Of a stretch of 64,000 bases of DNA, positions 16,146-26,284 are shown piece after piece. The notes below the pieces were generated by a model that saw only the letters and a program-made list of their open reading frames with translations, made no database searches and was not told the DNA's origin. Within the stretch, counting starts at the first letter, position 1. Every line of letters starts with the position of its first letter. The stretch comes from Leifsonia xyli (GTDB lineage Bacteria > Actinomycetota > Actinomycetes > Actinomycetales > Microbacteriaceae), in NCBI GenBank assembly GCA_003243275.1, contig QFQR01000003.1:372001-436000 (forward strand). The letters are read 5' to 3'. The translations under genes and the position numbers were made by a program.

Positions 16146-18914
16146 GTGCCCGATCGTCCTCTCCTCGAACGCGCCGCAGAGCTCGCGGCGATCGATGTCG
16201 CGCTCACGGGCGCGGAGTCCGGATCGACGCGCACGGTCGTCGTGCGGGGCGAGCCCGGCATCGGGAAGTCCTCGCTGCTCGCCGAGGCGGCCGCGCGTGC
16301 CACCGCCAGGGGCTTCGAGGTGCGTCGCGCCGTGTTCACCGTGCTGAGCGCCCAGACGCCGCACGGTCTGCTCTGGGAGTGGTTCGGCGCGGAGGCCCAC
16401 GACGACGAGGTCGCCCCCGTGTTCGACGGCCCGGCGGAGCTGCTGCGGGGCGTGCTCCGCGCGGAGCGCACGGCGGAACCGATCGCCGTCGCCTACGCCG
16501 CGCAGTGGGCGCTGTCGGGCCTCGACGAGGCGCACCCCCTGCTGCTCCTGGTCGACGACCTGCAGTGGGCCGACGACGCCAGCCGCCGACTGCTCACCAC
16601 CCTCGTCGCGCGGCTGGCGACCGAGCGCATCGCCATCTTCATCGCCACCCGTCCCGATCCCGCGCTCGATGCGGATCCGGCGGTCGCCGCGATGCTCGCG
16701 GGCGCGCACACCTCCCTCATCGAGCCTTCGCCGCTCAGCCTGAGCGCGGTCGGCGCGCTCGCCGCTCGCTCGGGAGCCGACGCCGAGCGGGTGTTCGCCG
16801 CGAGCGGCGGCGTCCCCTTCTACGTGCGCGAGCTCATCGACCACGGGCCCGAGTCCGGGCCGGCGCGTATCCGGGAGGGCCTCCGCGGGCGCCTGGCCGC
16901 ACTCCCCGCAGACGCCCGCGCGGTCGTGGAGACGGCCGTGGTCGTGGCGGAGGGGATCGCGCCCGCCCAGCTCGCGGATGCCGCGGGCGTCACGGATGCG
17001 CGCCTCGCCGAACTCCTGGCGCAGCTCGACGCCGCGGGCCTCGTCGAGCGCCGCGACGAGCTCGTGCGGCCTATCCATCCGATCGTCGTCGAGAGCGTGC
17101 TCGCCAGCCTGCCCTCCGATCGTCTGGCGCAACTGCACGCCCGGGTCGCCGATGCCCTGCGGGAGGCGGGGGCGCCGCTGCCCGCGATCGCCGCACACGA
17201 CCTCGAGACGATGCCGAACGGCGACCCGCGGCGGGCGGCATCCCTCGCGGATGCGGCGCGTCTCGCCCTCGAAGCCGGCACCCCGGGGATGGCGGCCCGG
17301 TTGTTCGCCCGCGCGCGGGCGGAGGGTGCGCTCACCGAGCTCGCCGCATCCCAGTGGGTCTTCGACGAGGGCCGCGCGCGGGTCATGTCGGGGGAGTCGG
17401 AGGCCGGCCTCGCCCTCATCCGCGCGGCCGCCCGTGAGGTCGACAACCCGCGGGTGCGCGCCGAGCGCTTCCTCGAGCTCGGCGATGCGGCCTACATGAC
17501 GAGCGACTTCGCGACCGCGGGCGAGTCGTACGCGGCGGCGCGGGCGGCGATCGCCGCGACCTCCGACGTCTCCGAGGCGGAGCGCCGCCTCGTGCTCGCG
17601 AAGATCGCCACCAACGAGCTCGCCTTCTCGAGCGAGCCGATGGGCGCGCTCCTGGCCGAGGTGGCCCAGATCGAGGCGAGGCCGGCCTCCGAAGACAGCT
17701 ACGCCGACCGTGCGCTGTGCGCGGTCGTCGCGCTCGCGCTCTCCTTCGGCGGGGCGGGCGGCGGCGAGGCTCTCGCGCGTCGCGCGCTCGGACCCTTCCC
17801 GGAGGGCGGTGCCGACGATCCGATCACCTACGTCGTCTCGGGAGCGCTCAACTGCTACGGCTTCGTCGAGGAGGCCGACACCTGGCTCTCGGCCGCCGTC
17901 GCCGACGCGCGCGACTCGGGGAGCGTGCAGGGGTTCGGCACCGCGAGCTACGCCCGCGGTGCGCTGCGGATCGCCTACGGGCGTCTGCGGGGTGGGCTCG
18001 CCGATCTGGAGGCGGCTCGCAGCACCTCGGAGCTGGGCTGGCGCACCTACTTCCCCGCGATGCAGTACTACCTCGTGAAGGGCTATGTGCGCGCAGGCGA
18101 GGTCGAGCTGGCCGAGCAGGTGGTCGATCTCGACGCCGGCCCGCAGCCGACCATGTTCGTCGGGATCGGGCTCGCGGCCCGGCTGCTGCACCTGGTCGCC
18201 TCGGGTGCCCACCGCGAGGCGATCGACTTCGCGGAGGCGCGGATCGTGCGCCACGAGAGCGTGATCCCGATGTTCGGGGAGGATTGGCGCCCGCCGCTCG
18301 CGGAAGCCTACGCGGGGGTCGGCGATCGGGATCGGGCGCGCGAGGTGCTGCGCGAGGCGATCTCGATGGCGCCCGCCTCGCTTCCCGCGCACGGGCGGGC
18401 GACGCTCTACGTCGCATCCGCCCAGCTCGAGGACGAGGTGGACTCGGCGGAGCAGCTCTATCGCCTCGCGCTCGAGCTGGTCGATGCGCGGCACTACCAG
18501 TGGGCGGAGGCGCATCTGTGGCTCGCCGAGGTGTACCTGGCTCGGGGCCAGCGCGAGACGGCGCGGCGTCACGCGCGCGAGGCCTTCCAGTACGCGGTGC
18601 GCGAGGGCGCGCGTCCCCTCGCGCTCAAGGTGCGCTCGATCGCGGCCCGTGTGACCTCGCCGGACGAGATCCTGCCGCCCGACGAGCGTCTCGCCCTGCT
18701 GAGCCCGAGCGAGCAGCGCATCGCGGAGGCGGCGGCGCGGGGCGAGCGCAACCGGGAGATCGCCCGCGCTCAGTTCGTCACGATCAAGACGGTCGAGTTC
18801 CACCTCGGCAACATCTTCCGCAAGCTCGGCATCCGCTCGCGCACCGAGCTCGGCGCGATCCTGGGCGTGCTCGAGGAGGCGCCGACCGCATCCGACGCCC
18901 CCCGCGCGGACTGA
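16146..18914 (+). CDS. LuxR-family regulator with N-terminal AAA/STAND-type ATPase
   Basis: 922 residues. The NTPase domain has Walker A GEPGIGKSSLLAEA (residues about 36-48) and Walker B LLLVDDLQWADD (about 136). A long helical TPR-like middle (about 370-830) follows, then a C-terminal LuxR HTH: LSPSEQRIAEAAARGERN, EIARAQFVTIKTVEFHLGNI and FRKLGIRSRTEL. This is the LAL/MalT-like layout: a signal and ATP drive oligomerisation and promoter activation. GTG 16146 is the first start that gives the whole domain; no clear -10 or Shine-Dalgarno was found. No neighbouring target gene is obvious, because mtlD follows with its own promoter. Confidence 0.9.
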   Translation: MPDRPLLERAAELAAIDVALTGAESGSTRTVVVRGEPGIGKSSLLAEAAARATARGFEVRRAVFTVLSAQTPHGLLWEWFGAEAHDDEVAPVFDGPAELLRGVLRAERTAEPIAVAYAAQWALSGLDEAHPLLLLVDDLQWADDASRRLLTTLVARLATERIAIFIATRPDPALDADPAVAAMLAGAHTSLIEPSPLSLSAVGALAARSGADAERVFAASGGVPFYVRELIDHGPESGPARIREGLRGRLAALPADARAVVETAVVVAEGIAPAQLADAAGVTDARLAELLAQLDAAGLVERRDELVRPIHPIVVESVLASLPSDRLAQLHARVADALREAGAPLPAIAAHDLETMPNGDPRRAASLADAARLALEAGTPGMAARLFARARAEGALTELAASQWVFDEGRARVMSGESEAGLALIRAAAREVDNPRVRAERFLELGDAAYMTSDFATAGESYAAARAAIAATSDVSEAERRLVLAKIATNELAFSSEPMGALLAEVAQIEARPASEDSYADRALCAVVALALSFGGAGGGEALARRALGPFPEGGADDPITYVVSGALNCYGFVEEADTWLSAAVADARDSGSVQGFGTASYARGALRIAYGRLRGGLADLEAARSTSELGWRTYFPAMQYYLVKGYVRAGEVELAEQVVDLDAGPQPTMFVGIGLAARLLHLVASGAHREAIDFAEARIVRHESVIPMFGEDWRPPLAEAYAGVGDRDRAREVLREAISMAPASLPAHGRATLYVASAQLEDEVDSAEQLYRLALELVDARHYQWAEAHLWLAEVYLARGQRETARRHAREAFQYAVREGARPLALKVRSIAARVTSPDEILPPDERLALLSPSEQRIAEAAARGERNREIARAQFVTIKTVEFHLGNIFRKLGIRSRTELGAILGVLEEAPTASDAPRAD

Positions 18915-18991
18915 CGGCGCGGCATCCGATTCCGGGGGTGCGGAAACGGGCGCACTGTCGCGCGCGCCCTGGGCACGGTTGAATGGGCGTC

Positions 18992-20125
18992 GTGACGGCG
19001 ACGGCGGTGCATTTCGGGGCAGGCAACATCGGGCGCGGTTTCGTGGCCCCGTTCCTGCGGGAGAGCGGATACGAGGTCATCTTCGCGGATGTCGCCGAGG
19101 AGCTGATCGGCGCTCTGCAGACGCAGCCGAGCTATCGCGTGCATGAGGTGGGCGAGGGCGCGCGCGAGCTCGTGATCGACGGCTACCGTGCGCTCAACTC
19201 GCGGGAGGATCCGGATGCGGTGGCCGCCGAGATCGCGAACGCCGACATCGTCACGACCGCGGTCGGCGCGCGCATCCTGCAGTTCGTGGCACCGCTCATC
19301 GTCGCGGGGCTCGCGCAGCGTTCGGCGGATGCGAGACCGCTCGTCGTGATCGCGTGCGAGAACGCGATCGGCGGCACCGACATCCTGGCGTCTGCCGTGC
19401 GCGGGCTGGGCGGGGCGATGGAGCGCGCGGTGTGGGCGAACTGCGCGATCGACCGCATCGTGCCGGAGCAGCGCGGCGGGCTCGACGTGACGCTGGAGGC
19501 GTTCTGGGAGTGGGCGGTCGACCGCACCCCCTTCGACGGCGACGAGCCGGCCCTCGCGGGCGTGCACTGGGTCGACGATCTGGAGCCCTACATCGAGCGC
19601 AAGCTCTTCACGGTCAACACGGGCCACGCCTCGACCGCCTACCTCGGTTACCACCGCGGCATCGACACGATCGCCGACGCCCTCGCGGTGCCCGAGGTGA
19701 TGGCCGAGGTGCGCGAGGTGCTCGCCGAGACGAGCGGGCTGCTGGTGGCCAAGCACGGCTTCACCCCCGAGGAGCAGCAGGCCTACGTGGAGACGACCCT
19801 CGTGCGCATCACCAATCCCGAGCTGCCGGACAGCTGCGTTCGGGTCGGGCGGGCGCCGCTGCGGAAGCTCGGCAGGCACGAGCGTTTCATCGAGCCGGCG
19901 GCGCAGCTCGCCGAGCGCGGTGAGCCCGCCTGGAATCTGCTCACCGCGGTGGGTGCGGCGTTGCGCTTCGATCCGGCGGACGACCCGGAGGCCGTGGAGT
20001 TGCAGGCGAGGCTCGTGCCGGGGGCCGACCCCGCCGCTCTCGCGAGCGATCTCTGCGGGGTCGAGGCCGCGCATCCGCTGCACGCGTCGCTCACCGAGGT
20101 GTTCCGCCTGCGCCTGGAGGCGTGA
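18992..20125 (+). CDS. mtlD: Mannitol-1-phosphate 5-dehydrogenase
   Basis: 377 residues from GTG 18992. It interconverts mannitol 1-phosphate and fructose 6-phosphate with NAD. The N-terminal motif VHFGAGNIGRGFVAPFL is diagnostic, as are KLFTVNTGHASTAYLGY (catalytic Lys and His region) and the ENAIGGTD block. GTG 18992 is preferred to ATG 18983 because the latter lies inside a -10-like TTGAAT (18979-18984) positioned 7 nt before the GTG. No mannitol PTS gene is present nearby. The stop codon lies within the left arm of a 60-nt inverted repeat. Confidence 0.93.
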   Translation: MTATAVHFGAGNIGRGFVAPFLRESGYEVIFADVAEELIGALQTQPSYRVHEVGEGARELVIDGYRALNSREDPDAVAAEIANADIVTTAVGARILQFVAPLIVAGLAQRSADARPLVVIACENAIGGTDILASAVRGLGGAMERAVWANCAIDRIVPEQRGGLDVTLEAFWEWAVDRTPFDGDEPALAGVHWVDDLEPYIERKLFTVNTGHASTAYLGYHRGIDTIADALAVPEVMAEVREVLAETSGLLVAKHGFTPEEQQAYVETTLVRITNPELPDSCVRVGRAPLRKLGRHERFIEPAAQLAERGEPAWNLLTAVGAALRFDPADDPEAVELQARLVPGADPAALASDLCGVEAAHPLHASLTEVFRLRLEA

Positions 20126-20181
20126 GGCGTCACTTTGTGTCGCGCCCCCTGCGGAGCGCGCGACACAAAGTGACGCCTCAC
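20122..20181. repeat. 60-nt inverted-repeat element, copy B
   Basis: Arms of 22 nt at 20122-20143 and 20160-20181 (24 bp if the loop edges are paired), with a 16-nt interior unrelated to copy A (8199-8258). The outermost base pair is G-C here and C-G in copy A, a compensatory change. The arm supplies the mtlD stop codon. Confidence 0.9.
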
Positions 20182-20221
20182 TCGATGTGCGTTGGGCGAC
20201 GGGATGAGGTTGGATCAGGGG

Positions 20222-20704
20222 GTGAGCACCCGCGATCCCGAGCCCGTCGACGAGACGGATGACGACGAGGCGCTGCACTGGGCGGGCGACGACGCGCGAG
20301 GCCAGGCGGCGCCCCGCCTACGCGGTACCGCGGATGCGGTCGTCGCCGACCCCGCCGGCGCGGCGTTCGACGAGACCCCGGCCCCGCCGCGCACCCCGCG
20401 CGACGTCGCTTTCCGCGTGGGCACCGCCGTCTTCGCGCTCGTCTACCTCGCCTTCTCGATCGGCTGGATCTACGCCGTGCAACTGCTCGTCTATCCGGGT
20501 CTCGACCTGCCTGGCGAGATCCGCTGGCAGTTCGGCGAGTTCCTCGCGATGGTCGCGGCGGCGCTCTGGTTCGCCGCGGCGTTGAGCCTCACCCCCGAGG
20601 GGATGCGCCATCGCGGCCTCGCACGGATGCTGGGGCTGCTCCTCGGCGCCCTCCTGCTGGTGCCGTGGCCCGCGATCGGCTACTGGATCGGGAGCACGCA
20701 ATGA
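20222..20704 (+). CDS. Small membrane protein, unknown function
   Basis: 160 residues from GTG 20222. An acidic, Pro/Ala-rich cytosolic N-terminus of about 65 residues precedes three predicted TMs (VGTAVFALVYLAFSIGWIYA, then FLAMVAAALWFAAAL and LGLLLGALLLVPWPAIGYWI). I do not recognise a family. The start is uncertain: ATG codons at 20192 and 20204 are in frame, but TTGGAT 6 nt before the GTG fits this region's leaderless pattern. It overlaps the next gene by ATGA, so the two membrane proteins probably work together. Confidence 0.65.
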   Translation: MSTRDPEPVDETDDDEALHWAGDDARGQAAPRLRGTADAVVADPAGAAFDETPAPPRTPRDVAFRVGTAVFALVYLAFSIGWIYAVQLLVYPGLDLPGEIRWQFGEFLAMVAAALWFAAALSLTPEGMRHRGLARMLGLLLGALLLVPWPAIGYWIGSTQ

Positions 20705-21051
20705 GCGACCTCGACGCGACCGAGACGACGGAGGAGACCGAGGTCGCCCCCGGATACGTCCCCCTCGGCTGGCGGATCGGCCTCGCCGTGATCTTCGCGG
20801 CACTGCACGGCTGGTTCCTGTTCGCCGCGGCGAGCAGCCTGATCGCCCTGCCGGCGCTCTACGAGGCCCAGGGGTACGCGCAGTACATCCCCTGGTTCGC
20901 GCTCGTGATGGGGGTCGTGCTGCCTCCCGTGCTGTTCGTCGGCGCCCTGCTGCTCGGTCGGCGTCGAGCGCTGAGCACCCGTGTGGTGGTGTTCGCCGCG
21001 AGTCTCGCCGCGACCGCCGCCACCTCGCTCTCCCTCTACGTGCTCAGCTGA
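20701..21051 (+). CDS. Small membrane protein, unknown function
   Basis: 116 residues, with an acidic N-terminus ([12 protein letters not shown]) followed by three predicted TMs ([58 protein letters not shown]). It is translationally coupled to the preceding small membrane protein by ATGA and resembles it in layout (acidic head, three TMs), so the pair may form a complex. No family was recognised and no function is claimed. Confidence 0.65.
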   Translation: MSDLDATETTEETEVAPGYVPLGWRIGLAVIFAALHGWFLFAAASSLIALPALYEAQGYAQYIPWFALVMGVVLPPVLFVGALLLGRRRALSTRVVVFAASLAATAATSLSLYVLS

Positions 21052-21168
21052 CGCCTCGCGGAACGGATGCGGCATCCGCCGTCCGGTAGGCTGCCTGTGC
21101 CGCGCCCGCGTGAGCCGTGGCGTCCTCCTCGCGGCTCCGCGCCGCCGTCCCCGCACGAAGGAACATCC

Positions 21169-22764
21169 GTGGCAAAGCCGGTCGTCCTGATCGCCGAACA
21201 ACTCTCGCCCGCGACCGTCGAGGCCCTCGGTCCCGATTTCGACGTCCGCTCCGTCGACGGTGCCGATCGCACCGCGCTCCTCGCGGCGCTGCCGGAGGCG
21301 AACGCGGTGCTCATCCGCTCCGCGACGCAGATCGACGCGGAGGCGCTCGCCGCGGCCCCCGCCCTGAAGGTCGTGGCGCGCGCAGGCGTCGGCCTCGACA
21401 ACGTCGACATCAAGGCCGCCACCGAGGCGGGCGTGATGGTCGTCAACGCGCCGACCTCCAACATCATCAGCGCCGCCGAGCTCACCATCGGCCACATCCT
21501 GAGCCTCGCGCGTCACATCCCGGCCGCTCACGCGAGCCTCGCCGCGGGGGAGTGGAAGCGCTCGAAGTACACGGGCACCGAGCTCTACGAGAAGACGGTC
21601 GGCATCATCGGCCTCGGCCGCATCGGCGCGCTCATCACCGCCCGCCTGCAGGCCTTCGGCGTCGAGGTGATCGCCTACGACCCCTACGTGACCCCCGCGC
21701 GTGCGCAGCAGCTCGGGGTGCGGCTGGCGAGCCTCGACGAACTGCTCGAGCAGTCCGACTTCATCACGATCCACATGCCGAAGACCCCCGAGACCACGGG
21801 CATGATCTCGACCGCGCAGCTCGCGAAGATGAAGCCGACGGCCTACATCGTCAACGTGGCGCGCGGCGGCCTCATCGACGAGGACGCCCTCTACACGGCG
21901 CTCACCAGCGGGGTGATCGCGGGTGCCGGGCTCGATGTCTTCACGGCGGAGCCGCCCGTCGACCAGCGGCTGCTGCCGCTGCCGAACGTCGTCGTCACGC
22001 CGCACCTCGGGGCCTCCACCGACGAGGCGCAGGAGAAGGCGGGCGTCTCGGTCGCCCGCTCGGTGCGGCTCGCGCTCGAGGGGGAACTGGTTCCGGATGC
22101 GGTGAACGTAGCCGGCGGCATCATCGACCCCTTCGTGCGCCCCGGCATCGCGCTCGTCGAGAAGCTCGGCCAGGTGCTCGCCGCCGTCGCCGGCCACGGT
22201 GCCCTCACCGACCTCGAGGTCGATGTGCGCGGTGAGCTCGCCGCCTACGACGTGAGCGTCTACCGCCTGGCCGCGCTCAAGGGCTACTTCACGAACCTCG
22301 TCACCGAGAACGTCTCCTACGTCAACGCGCCGTTGCTCGCCGAGCAGCGCGGCATCTCGTCGAGCCTCAACGTCTCGGAGGAGTCGAAGGACTACCGCAA
22401 CACGACGACGCTGCGCGGGGTGCTGTCAGACGGCACCGCGCTCGAGGTCTCGGGCACCCTCGCCGGAACGAAGATGACCGAGAAGCTCATCGGCCTGAAC
22501 GGCTACGACATCGAGGTGCCGATCGTGGCGCACCACATCGTGATGTTCTACGCCGACCGTCCGGGAATCGTCGCCGTCTACGGCAAGGAGTTCGGCGAGG
22601 CGGGCATCAACATCGCGGGCATGCAGATCGCGCGCCGCTCGGCGGGCGGGCAGGCGCTCTCGATCATCACCGTCGACTCGCCGGTTCCCGACGATGTGCT
22701 CGAGCGGGTGCGGGTGGCGATCGAGGCCGACGAGGTGCGCGAGATCGACATCGTCGAGGCCTGA
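21169..22764 (+). CDS. serA: D-3-phosphoglycerate dehydrogenase, long form
   Basis: 531 residues. It oxidises 3-phosphoglycerate in the first step of serine synthesis. The Rossmann core has [20 protein letters not shown], the catalytic Arg/Glu/His are in [13 protein letters not shown] and [14 protein letters not shown], an intervening domain follows, and the C-terminal ACT domain ([20 protein letters not shown]) gives serine sensitivity in this family. GTG 21169 has GAAGGAA 5 nt upstream. A likely -10 TAGGCT at 21087-21092 gives a leader of about 70 nt. Confidence 0.96.
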   Translation: MAKPVVLIAEQLSPATVEALGPDFDVRSVDGADRTALLAALPEANAVLIRSATQIDAEALAAAPALKVVARAGVGLDNVDIKAATEAGVMVVNAPTSNIISAAELTIGHILSLARHIPAAHASLAAGEWKRSKYTGTELYEKTVGIIGLGRIGALITARLQAFGVEVIAYDPYVTPARAQQLGVRLASLDELLEQSDFITIHMPKTPETTGMISTAQLAKMKPTAYIVNVARGGLIDEDALYTALTSGVIAGAGLDVFTAEPPVDQRLLPLPNVVVTPHLGASTDEAQEKAGVSVARSVRLALEGELVPDAVNVAGGIIDPFVRPGIALVEKLGQVLAAVAGHGALTDLEVDVRGELAAYDVSVYRLAALKGYFTNLVTENVSYVNAPLLAEQRGISSSLNVSEESKDYRNTTTLRGVLSDGTALEVSGTLAGTKMTEKLIGLNGYDIEVPIVAHHIVMFYADRPGIVAVYGKEFGEAGINIAGMQIARRSAGGQALSIITVDSPVPDDVLERVRVAIEADEVREIDIVEA

Positions 22765-22790
22765 GGGCACCCACTCGCTACGCTGGCATC

Positions 22791-23135
22791 ATGACGCTCC
22801 CACAGGAACCGGGCCAGGGCGCACCCGCGGCGACCAACCCTCTGGCGGTCGCGGCGTTCGCGGCGGGGATCACGACGGTCGCGATCGGCGTGATCGGGCA
22901 GTTCGCGGCGATCCCGATCCTCCGCGGCGGCGACTACGACCTCTACTCGATCGTCTCGGTCATCTTCACGGTGCTCTCGTTGCTGGTGGCGCTCGCCGCG
23001 CTCGCGATGGGGCTCGTCGCGATGCAACGCCCGCTGGGGCGGCTGCGAGCGGGCATCGGCGTCGGCATCGGAGGCTCGGCCGTGGTGTCGATCGTTCTCG
23101 GCTTCATCGCCCGCGCCCTGATGTCGATCAGCTGA
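22791..23135 (+). CDS. Small three-TM membrane protein, unknown function
   Basis: 114 residues. A hydrophilic, Gln/Pro/Ala-rich head (about 17 residues) is followed by three hydrophobic helices: VAAFAAGITTVAIGVIGQFA, LYSIVSVIFTVLSLLVALAA and GIGVGIGGSAVVSIVLGFIA. It resembles the many DUF4190-like actinobacterial proteins but I cannot assign it firmly. TACGCT (22779-22784) stands 6 nt before the ATG, so it has its own leaderless promoter between serA and leuB. Confidence 0.65.
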   Translation: MTLPQEPGQGAPAATNPLAVAAFAAGITTVAIGVIGQFAAIPILRGGDYDLYSIVSVIFTVLSLLVALAALAMGLVAMQRPLGRLRAGIGVGIGGSAVVSIVLGFIARALMSIS

Positions 23136-23174
23136 CCGCACGGTCGACCGCGTGCCGCCCGATATTCTGAGCGG

Positions 23175-24221
23175 ATGACGCGCACCCTCGACCTCGCCGT
23201 GATCGCCGGAGACGGCATCGGACCCGAAGTGATCGCCGAGGCCGTGAAGGTGCTGGATGCCGCGGTCGCGGGCGAAGCGCAGCTCGCGGTCACCGCGTAC
23301 CCGTTCAGCGCCGCGCACTACATGGAGACGGGCCGCATCCTCGACGAGGACGACCTCGCCGCGCTCGCCGGGCACGATGCGATCCTGCTCGGCGCCGTCG
23401 GCGGCGACCCGCGCGACGAGCGACTCGCGGGCGGCATCATCGAGCGCGGCCTGCTGCTGAAGCTGCGGTTCGCCTTCGACCACTATGTGAACCTGCGCCC
23501 GACGGTGCTGCATCACAGCGTCGCGAGCCCGCTCGCGAATCCGGGCGAGGTCGACTTCGTGGTGGTGCGGGAGGGCACCGAGGGGCCGTATGTCGGCAAC
23601 GGCGGCAGCATCCGGGTGGGCACCCCGCACGAGATCGCCAACGAGGTGAGCGTCAACACGGCGTTCGGGGTCGAACGGGTCGTGCGCTACGCCTTCGAGC
23701 TCGCCGAGAAGCGTCGTCGGAAGCTCACCCTCGTGCACAAGACCAATGTGCTCACCAACGCGGGGAGGCTGTGGGCGAGGCTCGTGGAGGCCGAGGCTGC
23801 CAATCACCCGGAGGTGGCGTGGGATTACCTGCACGTCGACGCCGCGACGATCTTCCTCGTCACCGACCCTGCTAGGTTCGACGTGATCGTCACCGACAAT
23901 CTCTTCGGCGACATCCTCACCGATCTGGCCGGCGCCATCAGCGGCGGCATCGGACTGGCGGCGTCGGGCAACATCAATCCCGACGGCACCTTCCCCTCGA
24001 TGTTCGAGCCGGTTCACGGATCCGCCCCCGACATCGCGGGGCAGCAGAAGGCCGACCCCACGGCCGCGATCGGCTCGACCGTGCTCCTGCTCGATCACCT
24101 CGGGCTTCCGGATGCGGCCCGCCGGGTCGAGGCGGCGATTGCGGCCGACCTCGCTGAGCGGGGCAGCGCACCGCGCACCACCGCCGAGGTCGGCAGCGCG
24201 ATCGCGGCCCGCCTCGGCTGA
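23175..24221 (+). CDS. leuB: 3-isopropylmalate dehydrogenase
   Basis: 348 residues of the metal-dependent beta-decarboxylating dehydrogenase family. It oxidises and decarboxylates 3-isopropylmalate in leucine synthesis. Key blocks: [73 protein letters not shown] (Mg-binding Asp residues) and the NAD loop [26 protein letters not shown] (23163-23168) lies 6 nt before the ATG. leuA and leuCD are not in this window. Confidence 0.95.
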   Translation: MTRTLDLAVIAGDGIGPEVIAEAVKVLDAAVAGEAQLAVTAYPFSAAHYMETGRILDEDDLAALAGHDAILLGAVGGDPRDERLAGGIIERGLLLKLRFAFDHYVNLRPTVLHHSVASPLANPGEVDFVVVREGTEGPYVGNGGSIRVGTPHEIANEVSVNTAFGVERVVRYAFELAEKRRRKLTLVHKTNVLTNAGRLWARLVEAEAANHPEVAWDYLHVDAATIFLVTDPARFDVIVTDNLFGDILTDLAGAISGGIGLAASGNINPDGTFPSMFEPVHGSAPDIAGQQKADPTAAIGSTVLLLDHLGLPDAARRVEAAIAADLAERGSAPRTTAEVGSAIAARLG

Positions 24222-24269
24222 TCCGGGCGCACAATAGACACCACGACCTCTTCAGAAGACGAGCCGACC

Positions 24270-25382
24270 ATGACCCTCAACCTCCTCCCGATGGCGAACC
24301 AGGACTTGCAGTTCCAGGTGACCCGCAACGAGAACGCCGCCACCCCCGAGGAGCGCGACGCGATTCTGGCGAACCCCGGGTTCGGGCAGCACTTCACCGA
24401 CCACATGGTCGACATCTGCTGGTCGGAGCGCGGCGGATGGCACCGGCCGCGGGTGCAGCCCTACGGCCCGATCCAGCTGGATCCGGCGGCCGCCGTGCTG
24501 CACTACGCCCAGGAGATCTTCGAGGGGCTGAAGGCCTACCGTCACGCCGACGGCTCGATCTGGACCTTCCGCCCGGAGATGAACGCGGCGCGTCTGCAGC
24601 GCTCCGCGAAGCGCCTCGCGATGCCGGAGCTGCCCACCGCGTACTTCCTCGACTCGCTCAAGCAGCTCATCGCGGTCGACGGCGACTGGGTTCCGACGCA
24701 GGACGAGACGAGCCTCTACCTGCGCCCGTTCGCGTTCGCGAAGGAGGCGTTCCTGGGGGTGCGACCGGCGAAGAAGGTCAACTACTACCTCATCGCCTCC
24801 CCGGCAGGCGCCTACTTCCAGGGAGGCATCACGCCGCTGTCGATCTGGCTGTCCACGCACTTCACGCGCGCCGGCCACGGCGGCATGGGTCAGGCCAAGA
24901 CGGGCGGCAACTACGCCGCATCCCTCGTGGCGCAGCAGGAGGCGTACGAGAACGACTGCCAGCAGGTGCTGTTCCTCGACGCGCAGGAGGGCAGATACCT
25001 CGAGGAGCTCGGCGGCATGAACGTCGTGCTCGTGACGCGCGACAACCGGCTCATCACGCCCGACTCCGACTCGATCCTCGAGGGCATCACCCTCGACTCG
25101 GTGCTGCAGCTCGGCCGTGACCGCGGCTACACGATCGAGCAGCGCCCGGTGTCGATCGAGGAGTGGCGCGAGGGCGTCGCCTCGGGAGAGATCGTGGAGG
25201 CGTTCGCGTGCGGCACGGCCGCCGTCATCACGCCGATCGCCGAGATCAAGGCGGACTCGTTCGGCATCTGGATGCCGGAGGTCGCCGATCGCGTGTCGCT
25301 CTCGCTGCGCGAGGAGCTCACCGGCATCCAGTACGGTCGGGTGCCCGACCGCCACGGCTGGCTGCACCGCCTCGACGGCTAG
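24270..25382 (+). CDS. ilvE: Branched-chain amino acid aminotransferase
   Basis: 370 residues, class IV PLP transaminase. It catalyses the last step of valine, leucine and isoleucine synthesis. Visible: YAQEIFEGLKAYRHADGS, LRPFAFAKE, the PLP-lysine region GQAKTGGNYAASLVAQQEA, NVVLVTRDN, and the CGTAAVITPIAEI block near the C-terminus. It lies 48 nt after leuB with its own leader, so it may be cotranscribed. It converges on a toxin gene with only 14 nt between the ends. Confidence 0.96.
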   Translation: MTLNLLPMANQDLQFQVTRNENAATPEERDAILANPGFGQHFTDHMVDICWSERGGWHRPRVQPYGPIQLDPAAAVLHYAQEIFEGLKAYRHADGSIWTFRPEMNAARLQRSAKRLAMPELPTAYFLDSLKQLIAVDGDWVPTQDETSLYLRPFAFAKEAFLGVRPAKKVNYYLIASPAGAYFQGGITPLSIWLSTHFTRAGHGGMGQAKTGGNYAASLVAQQEAYENDCQQVLFLDAQEGRYLEELGGMNVVLVTRDNRLITPDSDSILEGITLDSVLQLGRDRGYTIEQRPVSIEEWREGVASGEIVEAFACGTAAVITPIAEIKADSFGIWMPEVADRVSLSLREELTGIQYGRVPDRHGWLHRLDG

Positions 25383-25396
25383 GGCACCTCGCGGGT

Positions 25397-25771
25397 TCAC
25401 CGGATGTGGTGCACCCGTTCGGCAGGCCCCCAGGCCCCGTCGGCGGTCACGGCGACCGCGTCGAGACGAAACGCCAGGGCGAGGCAGAGTCGGTCTGCGA
25501 GCGACAGACCGGAACCGCGAGTCCAGGTCGCTGCCGCGCGTTCAGCGTCGCCGATCGTGACGGGCTCGACGGTGAGCGGGTAACTGAGCAGAACGGTGCG
25601 GGCCACTCCCCAGTGGGCTCCCGCGGCCGCCACTTTCTGTGCGACTTCGCTCCAATTGGCGGCCCCGCACACCCCGCCGTGTTCGAGGAGCTGCTCGACT
25701 TCGATCGCACCCGGCTCGCCGCCCAGGAGCGCGAGGAGCGCCGAGGCGTCGAACACGTATCGCTCAGTCAT
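25397..25771 (-). CDS. PIN-domain toxin (VapC-type)
   Basis: 124 residues. It opens with YVFDASALLALLGGEPG; the other PIN acids are Glu in NWSEVAQKV, Asp in SLADRLCLALA and Asp in VTADGAWG. ATG 25771 overlaps the last 8 nt of the antitoxin, as expected for a coupled toxin. Upstream in-frame codons are not homologous. This is the third toxin-antitoxin pair in the window and, like the first, combines an AbrB-type antitoxin with a PIN toxin. Confidence 0.87.
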   Translation of the reverse strand: MTERYVFDASALLALLGGEPGAIEVEQLLEHGGVCGAANWSEVAQKVAAAGAHWGVARTVLLSYPLTVEPVTIGDAERAAATWTRGSGLSLADRLCLALAFRLDAVAVTADGAWGPAERVHHIR

Positions 25772-26006
25772 CGTCGCCGAGCGCCTCGCGACGTCGTTCA
25801 TCGAGCAGTTCCGCGACGAGGTTGCTACCGGCGAGCTGTTCGCGGACGAGGCGAAGTGCGCGCGTGCGTTCCATGAGGATGACGCCGTCCTCGGTGTCGA
25901 TGGTGAGAAGCGTCGTTCCCTCATTCCAGGCATGGCGGGCGCGGATCGTCGCCGGGATCACGAGACGTCCCTTGTTTCCCACCACAACCTGCTCGGTGCC
26001 ACCCAT
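25764..26006 (-). CDS. AbrB/MazE/SpoVT-type antitoxin
   Basis: 80 residues. AbrB hairpin: VVVGNKGRLVIPATIRARHA, then GTTLLTIDTEDGVILMER. The C-terminus (LVAELLDERRREALGDDD) should contact the toxin. ATG 26006 has TACCTT 6 nt upstream on the minus strand (26018-26013), the leaderless pattern. The 278-nt gap to the divergent FAH gene (26007-26284) holds both promoters. A 51-codon minus-strand frame there (25958-26113, with GGAGG before its ATG) is unconvincing. Confidence 0.85.
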   Translation of the reverse strand: MGGTEQVVVGNKGRLVIPATIRARHAWNEGTTLLTIDTEDGVILMERTRALRLVREQLAGSNLVAELLDERRREALGDDD

Positions 26007-26284
26007 GATCGAAAGGTACCACCAGGGTGTCCCCTCTGCCCGCCCTCGAGCGTGAGGGTGCCGTCGGGGTCGCGTGTGCACTGGATGGTGCCTGCGGTGT
26101 GGCAAAGCTCCATGGTGCCTCCTGCCCAGCCGGTGGTGTCGCCGCGACGCTAGCCTGCCCCGCAGACACGGCGGTTGGAGAGGCGGGCACGCAGGCGGAT
26201 GATGCTCCTGCATCCAGGCGGGGGAGGAGAGGACGCGTCGCCCTCGCACAAGCGCTTGTGGCGGGCAGGGCTAGGCTCTTGAGG

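Noticed and set aside
25958..26113. A 51-codon minus-strand frame with GGAGG before its ATG, upstream of the AbrB antitoxin
   Set aside because: It overlaps the antitoxin start in another frame, has no recognisable sequence, and the antitoxin already has its own promoter signal.
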